DNA from: CADEFQ01 sp035433705
GTDB taxonomy: Bacteria; Pseudomonadota; Gammaproteobacteria; Steroidobacterales; Steroidobacteraceae
Assembly (NCBI GenBank): GCA_035433705.1
Contig: DAORVK010000028.1
Coordinates: 1-32,217, forward strand
Length of the DNA stretch: 32,217 nt
Direction: 5' to 3'
The notes beneath the pieces were generated by a model. It did not search any database. It worked only from the letters and a program-made list of their open reading frames with translations, and was not told the origin of the DNA. How positions within the stretch are numbered: position 1 is the stretch's first letter; each line of letters starts with the position of its first letter. The position numbers and the translations under genes are program-made. Positions 24,573 through 32,217 of this stretch are shown here, in pieces.

Positions 24573-25919
24573 ATGAATCGCACCGTCCTCGTGATCGACG
24601 ACAGCGAGGCGGTGCGCACCGCGTTCGAGGTGCTCCTGTCGATCCACGGCGTGCGCACGCATACCGCGGCGTCGCCCGCCGAAGGGCTCGCAGTGCTCGC
24701 GCGTGAGCCGGTGCACCTCGTGATCCAGGACATGAACTTCCGGCGCGAGGCGACCAGCGGCGAGGAGGGCGTGCAGCTCTTTCGCGCCATTCGCGCGAGA
24801 CAACCCGAGCTGCCCGTGATTCTCCTGACCGCGTGGACGCATCTTGAGACCGCTGTCGAGCTGGTCAAGGAGGGCGCGGCCGACTATGTGGCGAAGCCCT
24901 GGGAGGATGCGCGGCTCCTCACCTCGGTGCGCAACCTTCTCGACCTGCAGCGCGCACGCGCCAAGGTGCTCGCGTTGCAGCACGAGCGCGCAGCGGCGCG
25001 CGAGCAGCTCGTGGCGCGATACGAACTCTGCGGCATCATTTACGCGAGCGAGCAGATGCACACGCTCGTGTCGATGGCGGCGCAAGTGGCGCAAGCGGAT
25101 GTGCCGGTGCTGGTCACCGGACCGAACGGCGCAGGAAAAGAAGTGATCGCCGATATCGTGCAAGCGAACTCGGCGGTGCGGCGCGGTCCCTACATGAAGG
25201 TGAACATTGGGGCACTGCCGAATGAGCTGATCGAGGCCGAGCTTTTTGGTACCGAAGCAGGCGCTTTCACGGGTGCGCGCGCGCGGCCGGGGCGGTTCGA
25301 AGCAGCGGACGGCGGCACGCTGCTGCTCGACGAAATAGGCAATCTCTCCGCGAGCGGTCAGGCAAAGCTGCTGCGCGTGCTGCAGACTAGCGAGTTCGAG
25401 CGGCTCGGCTCGAACCAGTCCCGCCGGGTGCGCGTGCGGCTGATCGCCGCGACGAACACGAACCTGCGCCAGGCGATCCGTGAAGGCCGCTTCCGCGAAG
25501 ACCTGTACTTCCGCCTGAACGTGATCGAGCTTGAGCTGCCGCCGCTCGCCGAGCGGCGCGAGGACATCCTGCTGCTGGCGCGGCATTTCCTCGACCCGGA
25601 CTTCTCACTCTCGCCCGATGCGGAGCGCTCGCTCGCGCGACACGGTTGGCCGGGCAATGTTCGCGAGTTGCGCAATATGATGCAGCGCGCGGCACTGCTT
25701 GCCACCGGGCCCGAAATCACAGGCGCCTCGCTCGGTCTGCCCGTGTCGCGAGACGATCTGGTTTGCGCCGCAGACGAAGTGCAGATCGACCGGGAAACGA
25801 TCGAACAGGCGCTCGCACGCAGCGCGGGCGTTGTCGCGCACGCCGCGCGTGACCTCGGCCTCTCGCGTCAGGCACTCTATCGACGCATGGAAAAGCTCGG
25901 CCTCAAATCCACCGCGTAG
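24573..25919 (+). CDS. Sigma-54-dependent response regulator (NtrC family)
   Basis: The product is 448 residues from ATG 24573 (MNRTVLVIDDSE). ATG 24534 would add 13 residues. The receiver domain spans 1-120, with the acidic pair D9/D10, phosphoacceptor D53 (VIQDMNF), T86 and K108 (AKPW). The AAA+ domain spans about 155-385: Walker A GPNGAGKE (183-190), sigma-54 contact loop GAFTGA (230-235), Walker B GGTLLLDE (247-254) and GNVREL. A Fis-type HTH is at about 417-441 (VAHAARDLGLSRQALYRRM). The intact GAFTGA means it can activate sigma-54 RNA polymerase. The probable target is the operon's own promoter at 19812-19827. Confidence 0.95.
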   Translation: MNRTVLVIDDSEAVRTAFEVLLSIHGVRTHTAASPAEGLAVLAREPVHLVIQDMNFRREATSGEEGVQLFRAIRARQPELPVILLTAWTHLETAVELVKEGAADYVAKPWEDARLLTSVRNLLDLQRARAKVLALQHERAAAREQLVARYELCGIIYASEQMHTLVSMAAQVAQADVPVLVTGPNGAGKEVIADIVQANSAVRRGPYMKVNIGALPNELIEAELFGTEAGAFTGARARPGRFEAADGGTLLLDEIGNLSASGQAKLLRVLQTSEFERLGSNQSRRVRVRLIAATNTNLRQAIREGRFREDLYFRLNVIELELPPLAERREDILLLARHFLDPDFSLSPDAERSLARHGWPGNVRELRNMMQRAALLATGPEITGASLGLPVSRDDLVCAADEVQIDRETIEQALARSAGVVAHAARDLGLSRQALYRRMEKLGLKSTA

Positions 25920-25931
25920 GGTGATGCCCTG

Positions 25932-27257
25932 ATGCGCCCGCGTCGCTCGCTCGAAGGCAGACTGCTGCCGGCCATCGGTGGGGTCGCACTCGTTGCAGCG
26001 GTTTGCGGAGTCCTCGCGTCACAATGGCTCTCACCCTGGGCGGCTGTACTCTGCGGCCTCTTCGCGGGTGCCCTTGCAGGCGGGTTTGCGGTGCGAAGTG
26101 CGGTGCGCCGCTGGCGCGAGACCGCCGTCGCGCTGCGCGATGGAATTGCGAGCCTGCGCGATCGCGATTTCAGTGTGTCGATCACGCGCACTTCGGACGA
26201 CGAGCTGGGCGAACTGGTCGACGCCTACAATTCGCTCGGGGAAGTACTGCGCCGCGAGCGTGTCGATCTTTACCAGCGCGAGCTGCTGCTCGACACCGTG
26301 ATCCAGACCACGCCGCTCGCGCTTCTCCTCACGAATGCAGGGGGCACCGTGACCTTCAGCAACGTCGCAGCGCGCGAACTGTTCGGCGCGGGTCGCAGGC
26401 TCGAGGGGCTCGTACTCGATACGCTGCTCGCACGCGCGCCACCGCCGCTGCGCGAGGCGGTCACCGGCACGGACGATCGCCTGTTCACCGTCGAAGTCGG
26501 GTCCGAGCCGCAGGTCTATCATCTGTCGCAGCGGCGCTTCCTTCTGAACGCACAACCACACCGTTTGGTGCTCCTTAAGCGGCTCACGCGCGAACTTGCA
26601 GCCCAGGAAGTGGAAATCTGGAAAAAAGTGATCCGCGTGATCGCGCACGAGCTGAACAACTCGCTCGCACCCATTTCGTCGCTCGCGCATTCGGGTCGGT
26701 TGCTCCTCGCGGATGCCGGCGATGAACGCCTTGAGCGAGTCTTCTCGACGATAGAGGATCGCGCTGCGCATCTCGCGGGCTTCATCGACGGCTACGCGCG
26801 TTTCGCCAAATTGCCCAAGCCGCGGCCTGCTCCACTCGACTGGGCAGCGCTCGTCGCGCGCCTGCAGGCGCTCGCCCAGTTCGCTCTGCGTGGTGAGCCT
26901 CCACGGCAGGCCGCCCGTGTCGATGCCGCGCAGATCGAGCAGGTGGTCATCAATCTCCTCAAGAACGCAGTGGAGTCTGGTTCGCCCGCCGCGCAAGTCG
27001 AGCTCGCGATTCGCGCGCATCGCGGCGGCGTGTTGCTCGAAGTTGCGGATCGCGGCGCGGGTCTCCCGGACGACGCGCTCGCCTCGGCGCTGCTGCCGTT
27101 CTATTCCACCAAGCCGAGTGGCACCGGCCTTGGGCTCACGATCTGTCGCGAGATCGTCGAGGCGCACGGTGGACATCTCACGATTGCCAATCGCGAAGGT
27201 GGCGGGGCGCTCGCAAGCGTGTGGCTTCCTGCGGAGGCCACCCTGCCATCGCGTTGA
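25932..27257 (+). CDS. Membrane histidine kinase (NtrY/NtrB-like)
   Basis: The product is 441 residues. Two TM helices (about 13-30 and 35-55) leave almost no periplasmic loop, so the signal is probably sensed in the membrane or cytoplasm, or through the exporter. A HAMP-like segment (about 57-110) and a PAS domain (about 115-215) follow. The H-box is VIAHELNNSLAPISS, with phospho-His239. The ATPase domain has an N-box NLLKNAVES (Asn345), G1 DRGAGLPDD and G2 SGTGLGLTI. The H-box form HELNNSLAPI is that of kinases paired with NtrC-type regulators. It follows the regulator gene by 12 nt and is its cognate kinase. Confidence 0.94.
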   Translation: MRPRRSLEGRLLPAIGGVALVAAVCGVLASQWLSPWAAVLCGLFAGALAGGFAVRSAVRRWRETAVALRDGIASLRDRDFSVSITRTSDDELGELVDAYNSLGEVLRRERVDLYQRELLLDTVIQTTPLALLLTNAGGTVTFSNVAARELFGAGRRLEGLVLDTLLARAPPPLREAVTGTDDRLFTVEVGSEPQVYHLSQRRFLLNAQPHRLVLLKRLTRELAAQEVEIWKKVIRVIAHELNNSLAPISSLAHSGRLLLADAGDERLERVFSTIEDRAAHLAGFIDGYARFAKLPKPRPAPLDWAALVARLQALAQFALRGEPPRQAARVDAAQIEQVVINLLKNAVESGSPAAQVELAIRAHRGGVLLEVADRGAGLPDDALASALLPFYSTKPSGTGLGLTICREIVEAHGGHLTIANREGGGALASVWLPAEATLPSR

Positions 27258-27305
27258 CTGGAATGGCCGGGTTCCGGCATGGTGAAGGTTCAACGAGGAG
27301 GGACG

Positions 27306-29387
27306 ATGAAGAAGCACCGCGCGCTTGCAGCCGTCCTGCTGCTCATTGGAACGGTCTCGGGAACGGCCTCGCAGGCCGCCAACCTGCGCCCCATCACGCA
27401 CGAGGATGTCTGGCTCGCCAAGCGCATCTCTTCGCCGAGGGTAAGCCCTGATGGTCGCCGGATCGTATTCCTCGTCACCGAACCCGCCTACGATGACAAG
27501 GAGAAGGCCGCGGATCTCTGGATCGTACCCGCTGACGGAAGCGCGCCCGCCCGGCGCCTGACGAACAGCCGCGGTGCCGAATCCGATGTCGCCTGGAGCG
27601 AAGACGGCGCGCGGATCGTGTTCTCGACGAAACGCGAAGGTGACGAAGCCACGCAGATCTACACGCTCGATCTCGTCGTAGGCGGCGAGGCGCGCCGGCT
27701 CACGGATGCCGCGCAGGGCGCACGCTCACCCGTGCTGTCGCCCGACGGGCGCCAGCTCCTCTACGTGAGCGACATACCGGACGATCCGCAGGCGGCCGAA
27801 CACAAGTACAACGCGCGCGCGTACGACGGCTTTCCGATCCGCAACTGGGACCATTGGCGCAAGCTCGCGCGGCCGCACCTTTTCGTGCTGCCACTCGACG
27901 CGGCGGGCGGACCCGCTGGTGCGCCACGTGACTTGCTCGTGGGCACGCAGCTTGTGAAGGCGCCGGGTTACGCTGGCCGCAAGACGAACAGCGACGATGA
28001 ACTCGATCCAGTGTGGTCGAGAGACGGGGGTCAGGTCGTGTTCGTCGCGAGCACGAACCAGGATCAGGCGGCCTTCGCCTTCGTCAATACCCATCTCTAT
28101 CGCGTCGCCGCAGGTGGAGGCGAGCCCGAGCGCATCACCACGGGCGACGATAGTTACAGCCGTCCGCGCTTCTCTGCCGACGGGCGCCAGCTCTTAGCCA
28201 GATTTGAGCGCCGCACGCCGAAGGTCTACAACATCGACCACGTCGCGGCGCTCGGCTGGCCGCAGACGGGGCCGCCGCAAGTGCTGACGGCTCCGCTCGA
28301 TCGTCCTGTGGACGACTACGCGGTGTCGCCTGATGGCCGCACGCTCTGGTTTCTTGCCGAGGATCAGGGGCACGTGAAGCTCTTCAGCACGCCCACGGAT
28401 CGGGCGGCGCCCCGACTGGCGTATCCACTCGAGCGTGGCAGTTACTCCGGACTGTCGGTGGCGGCGACAAGCGCCAGGGGCCCGGTGATCGTGGCAACGT
28501 GGGAAAGCGCCGTGCATCCGGCCGAGATCGTGCGGCTCGATCCACAGACGCGTCGCCATGTGCAGTTGACCGCGTTCAACGAGGCGCGCGCGGCGGCCAT
28601 CGACTGGCAAGCACTGCGCGAGTTCCGCTTCAGGAACCGGCGCGGCGGGGAGATTCACAGCTTCCTGGCGCTGCCGCCAGGCTTCGATGCGCAAAAGAAG
28701 TACCCGCTCCTCGTGCTGATGCACGGCGGGCCCTACAGCATGTGGACCGACTCGTTCGGGATCCGCTGGAATCCTCACCTGCTCGCGGCGCCCGGCTACG
28801 TGGTGCTGATGACGAACTACAAAGGTTCGACCGGCTACGGCGAAGCTTTCTCGCAGAGCATCCAGGGCGACCCGCTGCGCGGGCCCGCCGACGACATCAA
28901 CGACGCGGCGGATGAGGCCATCCGGCGTTTCAGTTTCATCGACGGCAGCCGGCAGTGCGCCGGCGGCGCGAGCTACGGCGGGCACCTCTCGAACTGGATG
29001 CAGGCGAGCACCACGCGCTATCGCTGCCTCGTGAGCCACGCGGGGCTCGTCAATCTCGAATCGCAGTGGGCGACGAGCGACGTGATCTACGGGCGCGAGG
29101 TCACGATGGGCGGACCTCCGTGGAGTGATCCGGCGGTCTGGCGCGAACAGAATCCGATCGCGTTCGCCGGCAAATTCGCGACCCCCGCACTCGTCACGAT
29201 CGGCGAGCATGACTTCCGGGTGCCAATCAACAACACGCTCGAGTACTGGAGCGCGTTGCAGCGGCAGAAGGTGCCGAGCCGGCTGCTGGTGTTCCCGGAG
29301 GAGAATCACTGGATCCTCGCGGGCGAGAACAGCCGGTATTTCTATGGCGAAGTGCAGGCCTGGCTCGCGAAGTACCTGAAGGATTGA
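27306..29387 (+). CDS. Exported S9-family serine peptidase (prolyl oligopeptidase/DPP type)
   Basis: The product is 693 residues. The start is ATG 27306, with a strong GAGGAGGG 4-11 nt upstream. The in-frame ATG 27279 lies upstream of that ribosome binding site. A signal peptide covers about 1-25 (LLLIGTVSGTASQAA). An N-terminal beta-propeller (about 40-410) has repeated SPDGR motifs (PRVSPDGRR, PVLSPDGRQ, RFSADGRQ, AVSPDGRT). The C-terminal alpha/beta hydrolase has the triad Ser556 (GASYGG), Asp636 (GEHDFRV) and His668 (ENHW). It cleaves short peptides, often after Pro or Ala. It lies 48 nt after the kinase gene, so it may be read through from the exporter operon. Confidence 0.94.
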   Translation: MKKHRALAAVLLLIGTVSGTASQAANLRPITHEDVWLAKRISSPRVSPDGRRIVFLVTEPAYDDKEKAADLWIVPADGSAPARRLTNSRGAESDVAWSEDGARIVFSTKREGDEATQIYTLDLVVGGEARRLTDAAQGARSPVLSPDGRQLLYVSDIPDDPQAAEHKYNARAYDGFPIRNWDHWRKLARPHLFVLPLDAAGGPAGAPRDLLVGTQLVKAPGYAGRKTNSDDELDPVWSRDGGQVVFVASTNQDQAAFAFVNTHLYRVAAGGGEPERITTGDDSYSRPRFSADGRQLLARFERRTPKVYNIDHVAALGWPQTGPPQVLTAPLDRPVDDYAVSPDGRTLWFLAEDQGHVKLFSTPTDRAAPRLAYPLERGSYSGLSVAATSARGPVIVATWESAVHPAEIVRLDPQTRRHVQLTAFNEARAAAIDWQALREFRFRNRRGGEIHSFLALPPGFDAQKKYPLLVLMHGGPYSMWTDSFGIRWNPHLLAAPGYVVLMTNYKGSTGYGEAFSQSIQGDPLRGPADDINDAADEAIRRFSFIDGSRQCAGGASYGGHLSNWMQASTTRYRCLVSHAGLVNLESQWATSDVIYGREVTMGGPPWSDPAVWREQNPIAFAGKFATPALVTIGEHDFRVPINNTLEYWSALQRQKVPSRLLVFPEENHWILAGENSRYFYGEVQAWLAKYLKD

Positions 29388-29390
29388 GAA

Positions 29391-30134
29391 ATGCGCAGTC
29401 TCCTCATTGCCGCACTCGCGCTCGCCGTCGGCATTCTGCTCGCGCGCGGCTGGTGGGGCAGGGCGCCCGTGCCCGATCCGGTCCAGGTGATCGTCACCGA
29501 AGTGAAGACGCACGCGATCATCGAGCACGAGCGGCAGATCGCGATCTGGTATCGCTCGTGTCCCGAGGTCGTGGGTGTCAACCCGGAGATCTTCGTCGCG
29601 TGGCCGGGGAAGCTCTCTTACGAGCTTGAACTCGGCGATGTCGCGATCACGCGAGCGGGCGACGTGCTCAATGTGAAGACGGGTCCCATTCGGGCGGACG
29701 AACCGGCCATCCCGACCGATTTTCTCGACTATCTCTCTACCTCGCCGTGGCTCAATCTCGTGAACGAGCAGGAACTCGTCAATCGCGAGATCGCGCGCGC
29801 CTCGCCAATCGCGCGTTATCTCAGCGTCTACTACCAGCGCCGCGATCCGTCGCTCGCCCTGGATTTCAGGAAGGAACTCGCGGAGTTCGTCATGCGCCTC
29901 GCGGGCGCGCTGGGGCTCGGCATCAAGGAAGTGAGGGTCGAGATCGCCGACGCGGACGTGAAGTTTCCGAAACTGCCTGCGCTCGAGCTGTGCGCCAGTT
30001 CCACGGCGTCCGTGAACGGCGTGCCGTTCGCGAAAGTGGCGGATGGCTACACGATCCCGTTCGCGTTCGATGCCGCGGCGGCGGCAGGCAAGACAGCGGC
30101 CCGCGGCGTGATCGCTGGAATCGGCAAAGAGTAG
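29391..30134 (+). CDS. Membrane-anchored protein of unknown function (DUF4230-like)
   Basis: The product is 247 residues. It has an N-terminal TM anchor (about 3-19) and a short WWGR stop, with the rest predicted extracytoplasmic. A beta-rich section (30-110, VQVIVTEVKTHAIIEHERQIAIWY) is followed by helices with LVNEQELVNREIARASPIARYL and LAEFVMRLAGALGLGIKEVRVEI. The layout recalls DUF4230 proteins, but the match is weak. The start is 3 nt after the S9 peptidase stop, so the two are co-translated. The stop lies 3 nt before repeat copy 3. Confidence 0.75.
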   Translation: MRSLLIAALALAVGILLARGWWGRAPVPDPVQVIVTEVKTHAIIEHERQIAIWYRSCPEVVGVNPEIFVAWPGKLSYELELGDVAITRAGDVLNVKTGPIRADEPAIPTDFLDYLSTSPWLNLVNEQELVNREIARASPIARYLSVYYQRRDPSLALDFRKELAEFVMRLAGALGLGIKEVRVEIADADVKFPKLPALELCASSTASVNGVPFAKVADGYTIPFAFDAAAAAGKTAARGVIAGIGKE

Positions 30135-30137
30135 GCA

Positions 30138-30216
30138 TGGTGCCGGGTTTTCGGTTATTCGGTTATTGCGCGTGCTGCGCCGACGCAATAACCGAATAAC
30201 CGAAAACCCGGCACCA
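30138..30216. repeat. Palindromic repeat, copy 3
   Basis: The 33-nt arms (30138-30170 and 30184-30216) are perfectly complementary, with a 13-nt loop. Where copies 1 and 2 have C-G near the arm tip (TTATTC/GAATAA), this copy has G-C (TTATTG/CAATAA), a paired change. The element almost exactly fills the 84-nt gap between convergent stops at 30134 and 30219. Confidence 0.93.
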
Positions 30217-30218
30217 GG

Positions 30219-30785
30219 TCAGGTCAGGCGCAGCGCCGCGAAAAAGAGCCCGAGACTGACGACCTGGATCGACCCGAGGCGGATCGTCATGGAACTGCGC
30301 AACAGCTCCATGTCTTTCTGCAGCAGGTCGCGCGTGGCATCGATTTTCTGCGAGAGGCGCACTTCCAGCGCTTCAATCTGCTGCGAGAGCCGCACGTCGA
30401 GCGCCTCAATCTTCTGCGAGAGCCGCACGTCGAGCGCCTCAATCTTCTGCGAGAACCGTCCGTCGAGCGCGTCGATCCTCTGCGAGAGTCGCACATCCAG
30501 CGCCTCAATCTTCTGCTCGAGATTCTCGCGCACAGCCTCGATTCTCTGCTCGAGACCTTCGCGTACCGACTCGATCCTCTGGCCGAGACTTCCGCCCAAC
30601 GTCTCGATGTCCCGCTTGAGTAGCAGGGACTGTGCGTCCAGGTCGGCTTTGGTGGCCAGGGTCGTGCCCATGTCGCGCTCCATCGCATCAACGACCGCCC
30701 GCGCCTTGTCGGACGGCACACTGATGCTCACGAGCGCATCATACAGCGAGTAAAGGAAGTCCACGTTGGCGCTCCGTTTTGACAT
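30219..30785 (-). CDS. Coiled-coil membrane protein with hendecad repeats (DUF1640/CCDC90-like)
   Basis: The product is 188 residues. The N-terminal globular part is 1-60 (DFLYSLYDALVSISVPSDKARAVVDAMERDM, then TKADLD). Residues 69-156 are eight tandem 11-residue repeats of the form QKIEALDVRLS; three units are identical. A C-terminal TM helix follows (about 172-186, SIQVVSLGLFFAAL). The layout matches small DUF1640-type proteins with a TKADL motif, a long coiled coil and a tail anchor. An 11-residue period favours a nearly straight or right-handed coil. The start is ATG 30785. The Shine-Dalgarno is poorly placed (AGGG touching the ATG). Confidence 0.88.
   Translation of the reverse strand: MSKRSANVDFLYSLYDALVSISVPSDKARAVVDAMERDMGTTLATKADLDAQSLLLKRDIETLGGSLGQRIESVREGLEQRIEAVRENLEQKIEALDVRLSQRIDALDGRFSQKIEALDVRLSQKIEALDVRLSQQIEALEVRLSQKIDATRDLLQKDMELLRSSMTIRLGSIQVVSLGLFFAALRLT
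30318..30581 (-). repeat. Eight tandem 33-bp coding repeats
   Basis: Eight in-frame 33-bp units encode the hendecad coiled coil. The central units are nearly identical at the DNA level, as expected for recent gain or loss by slippage or recombination. Outer units have diverged. Confidence 0.9.
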
Positions 30786-30846
30786 CCCTGCGGATTCTCG
30801 CGGAACGGACCCGGCCCGCCCAGCCGCAAAACGGGTGCAATTGCCC

Positions 30847-32217
30847 CTATTCAGCAGCCGCGGAGGGGCTTGATCGGGGCACCACCGCGGGGGTCATACG
30901 CGCTTTCCGCCAGCCTCCGTACCTGTAATAGAGCACCGCGAACAGCATCGACAAAAGTGACGAGGCCGGGAAGCTCCACCAGATTGCGTCTTCGCCGTAG
31001 CGGCCCATCAGGCTTGCAGCGGCTGGAAAGCGGACGGCCCACAGGGTGACGATCAGGATGATGAGCGGCACCACCACCGCGCCGGTCGAGCGTATGACGC
31101 CGAACAGCACCATCGTGACGCCGAAGAAGATGAACGACCAGGTGGCGATCAGGTTGAGGTGCACGGCGGTAGCGAGTGCGGGGCTGCCTTCGGGAAGAAA
31201 AATGCCGAGTAGCGGCCGCGCAAAGAAGGTAATCAACGCGACCGACACTGCGGTCACGATCGTCTGGAAGGCCACACCTGCTTTCGCTGTGCGCCCGACG
31301 CGGTTCCAGCGTCCCGCGCCGACATTCTGCGCCGCCATCGACGACACCGCCGCGCCCATCGCGAACGCCGGCATCTGCACATAGCTCCACACCTGCATGC
31401 AGGCGGCGAAACCCGCGGTCGTGTGCGAGCCGAACTGGTTGATGAGCCCAAGCATCAGGATCGCACTCACCGAAACGACGACCATCTGCAACCCCATCGG
31501 CACGCCCTTCTTCACGAGCGTTGCAGTGATTGCGCCATCAATGCGCAGCAGGCGTGTCTCGCCCCGGTGCAGCACGAGCGGATGACGCCTGCGATACAGG
31601 TACAGCAACAGCGCGGCGAGGCTCACGATGTTCGCGATCAGCGTCGCCAGGGCCGAGCCCGCGATCCCGAGTCGTGGCAGCGGGCCCGCGCCGAAGATGA
31701 AGAGCGGATTGAGGGCGATGTCGAGCCCGACCGACAGCAGCAGGAACATGAATGGCGTGCGCGAATCTCCCGCGCCGCGCAGCACTGCCATCGTGAACGC
31801 ATACATGAAAATGAACGGGATCGCGACGAAGATGATCCGCAGGTAATCGTGTGCGAGCGGCATCGCGTCCGCCGGCGTATGCATCGCTGCGAGGATGCGG
31901 TCGGAAAACGCCACGCCGAGCACTGCGACCGCGACCGAGACCACCGCGAAGAACGATGCGCTCGAGCCGACGACGCGTCGTGCCTCGTCGAGGCGCTGCG
32001 CGCCGAGATGCTGCGCAATGAGGATCGTCGCGGCCATGGAGACGCCGAAGATCGACCCGATCAGGAGAAACATCACGGTGTTCGAGTTCGACGTGGCGGT
32101 GAGCGCTGCCTCGCCGAGGAAGCCGCCGACCCAGATCGCGTTGACGGAGCCGTTCAGTGATTGCAGTACATTGCCCGCGAGCATCGGCAGTGCGAATGTG
32201 AGCAGCGTACGGGCGAT
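30847..32217 (-). CDS. MATE family efflux transporter (5' end beyond window)
   Basis: 456 residues are visible, with no stop up to the window edge. The open frame continues upstream of the in-frame ATG 32184 with IARTLLTFALP, which is typical family sequence, so the true start lies outside. Twelve TM helices in two halves are seen, with VNAIWVGGFLGEAALTA in TM1-2, MAATILIAQHLGA, and the second-half equivalent MGAAVSSMAAQNVGAG. MATE proteins export cationic drugs or metabolites using H+ or Na+. It lies 61 nt upstream of nothing on its own strand except the coiled-coil gene's start region, and may form an independent unit. Confidence 0.92.
   Translation of the reverse strand: MARTLLTFALPMLAGNVLQSLNGSVNAIWVGGFLGEAALTATSNSNTVMFLLIGSIFGVSMAATILIAQHLGAQRLDEARRVVGSSASFFAVVSVAVAVLGVAFSDRILAAMHTPADAMPLAHDYLRIIFVAIPFIFMYAFTMAVLRGAGDSRTPFMFLLLSVGLDIALNPLFIFGAGPLPRLGIAGSALATLIANIVSLAALLLYLYRRRHPLVLHRGETRLLRIDGAITATLVKKGVPMGLQMVVVSVSAILMLGLINQFGSHTTAGFAACMQVWSYVQMPAFAMGAAVSSMAAQNVGAGRWNRVGRTAKAGVAFQTIVTAVSVALITFFARPLLGIFLPEGSPALATAVHLNLIATWSFIFFGVTMVLFGVIRSTGAVVVPLIILIVTLWAVRFPAAASLMGRYGEDAIWWSFPASSLLSMLFAVLYYRYGGWRKARMTPAVVPRSSPSAAAE

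Noticed and set aside
27264..27279. Second sigma-54-like site before the S9 peptidase
   Set aside because: GG and GC have the right 10-nt spacing (27265-27266 and 27277-27278), but the -24 reads TGGCCGG and the -12 reads CCGGCA, far from TGGCACG and TTGCA. No enhancer-like palindrome is nearby.
28194..30188. 664-residue open frame on the minus strand
   Set aside because: It is antisense to the S9 peptidase and the anchored unknown protein, with Arg/His-rich composition. Its N-terminal NNRITENPAP segment is just repeat copy 3.
30318..30581. CRISPR-like periodic repeat
   Set aside because: The 33-bp units are contiguous with no spacers and encode in-frame coiled-coil hendecads.

Overview
The window is a gene-dense, high-GC chromosomal segment with short intergenic gaps, GTG and TTG starts and many overlapping genes. 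The gene families point to a gammaproteobacterium of the Xanthomonadales/Nevskiales/Steroidobacterales type: AlkB, YciH, DUF3014, DUF885 lipoprotein, UrcA, S9 and M19 peptidases, DUF1343, and an NtrC-type regulator tied to an ABC exporter. The rank below class is an inference. I saw no rRNA, tRNA, CRISPR array, transposase or phage gene.

Layout. 1-4766: a palindromic repeat, then a secreted small protein and a MacA/MacB-like exporter (adaptor, ATPase, two permeases). 4839-5156: a small unknown gene. 5203-7159 (minus): a dicarboxylate/amino-acid symporter followed by a PAP2 phosphatase whose C-terminus is encoded by a second repeat copy. 7200-7817: alkB. 7795-10534: divergent exported M19 and M20 peptidases. 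10547-11443 (minus): an AEC permease. 11519-13250: a DOMON-like protein and a DUF1343/NamZ-type enzyme. 13244-14017 (minus): DUF3014. 14094-15830: DUF885 lipoprotein. 15843-16103 (minus): YciH. 16160-18096: an EF-hand protein coupled to an MFS transporter. 18052-19456 (minus): UrcA and a LysR regulator, with a 38-residue membrane peptide gene diverging from the regulator. 19701-27257: a second ABC exporter with its own sigma-54 response regulator and histidine kinase. 27306-30134: S9 peptidase and an anchored unknown protein. 30138-30216: third repeat copy. 30219-32217 (minus): a coiled-coil membrane protein with 11-residue repeats and a MATE transporter cut by the window edge.

Two signals stand out. 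(1) Three copies of a 73-77 bp near-perfect palindrome are present. Their arms change together between copies, and the three copies occupy three contexts: a 5' leader, a protein C-terminus, and a convergent gap. (2) The second exporter operon has a -24/-12 promoter (19812-19827) preceded by a cluster of TGTCCG/CGGACA half-sites (19701-19744), and it ends with genes for an NtrC-family activator and an NtrY-like kinase. This looks like a self-contained signal-responsive export circuit. Smaller points are the EF-hand/MFS coupling, a large extracytoplasmic insertion in that MFS transporter, overlapping divergent promoters at 16110-16140, and several convergent genes that overlap at their 3' ends.
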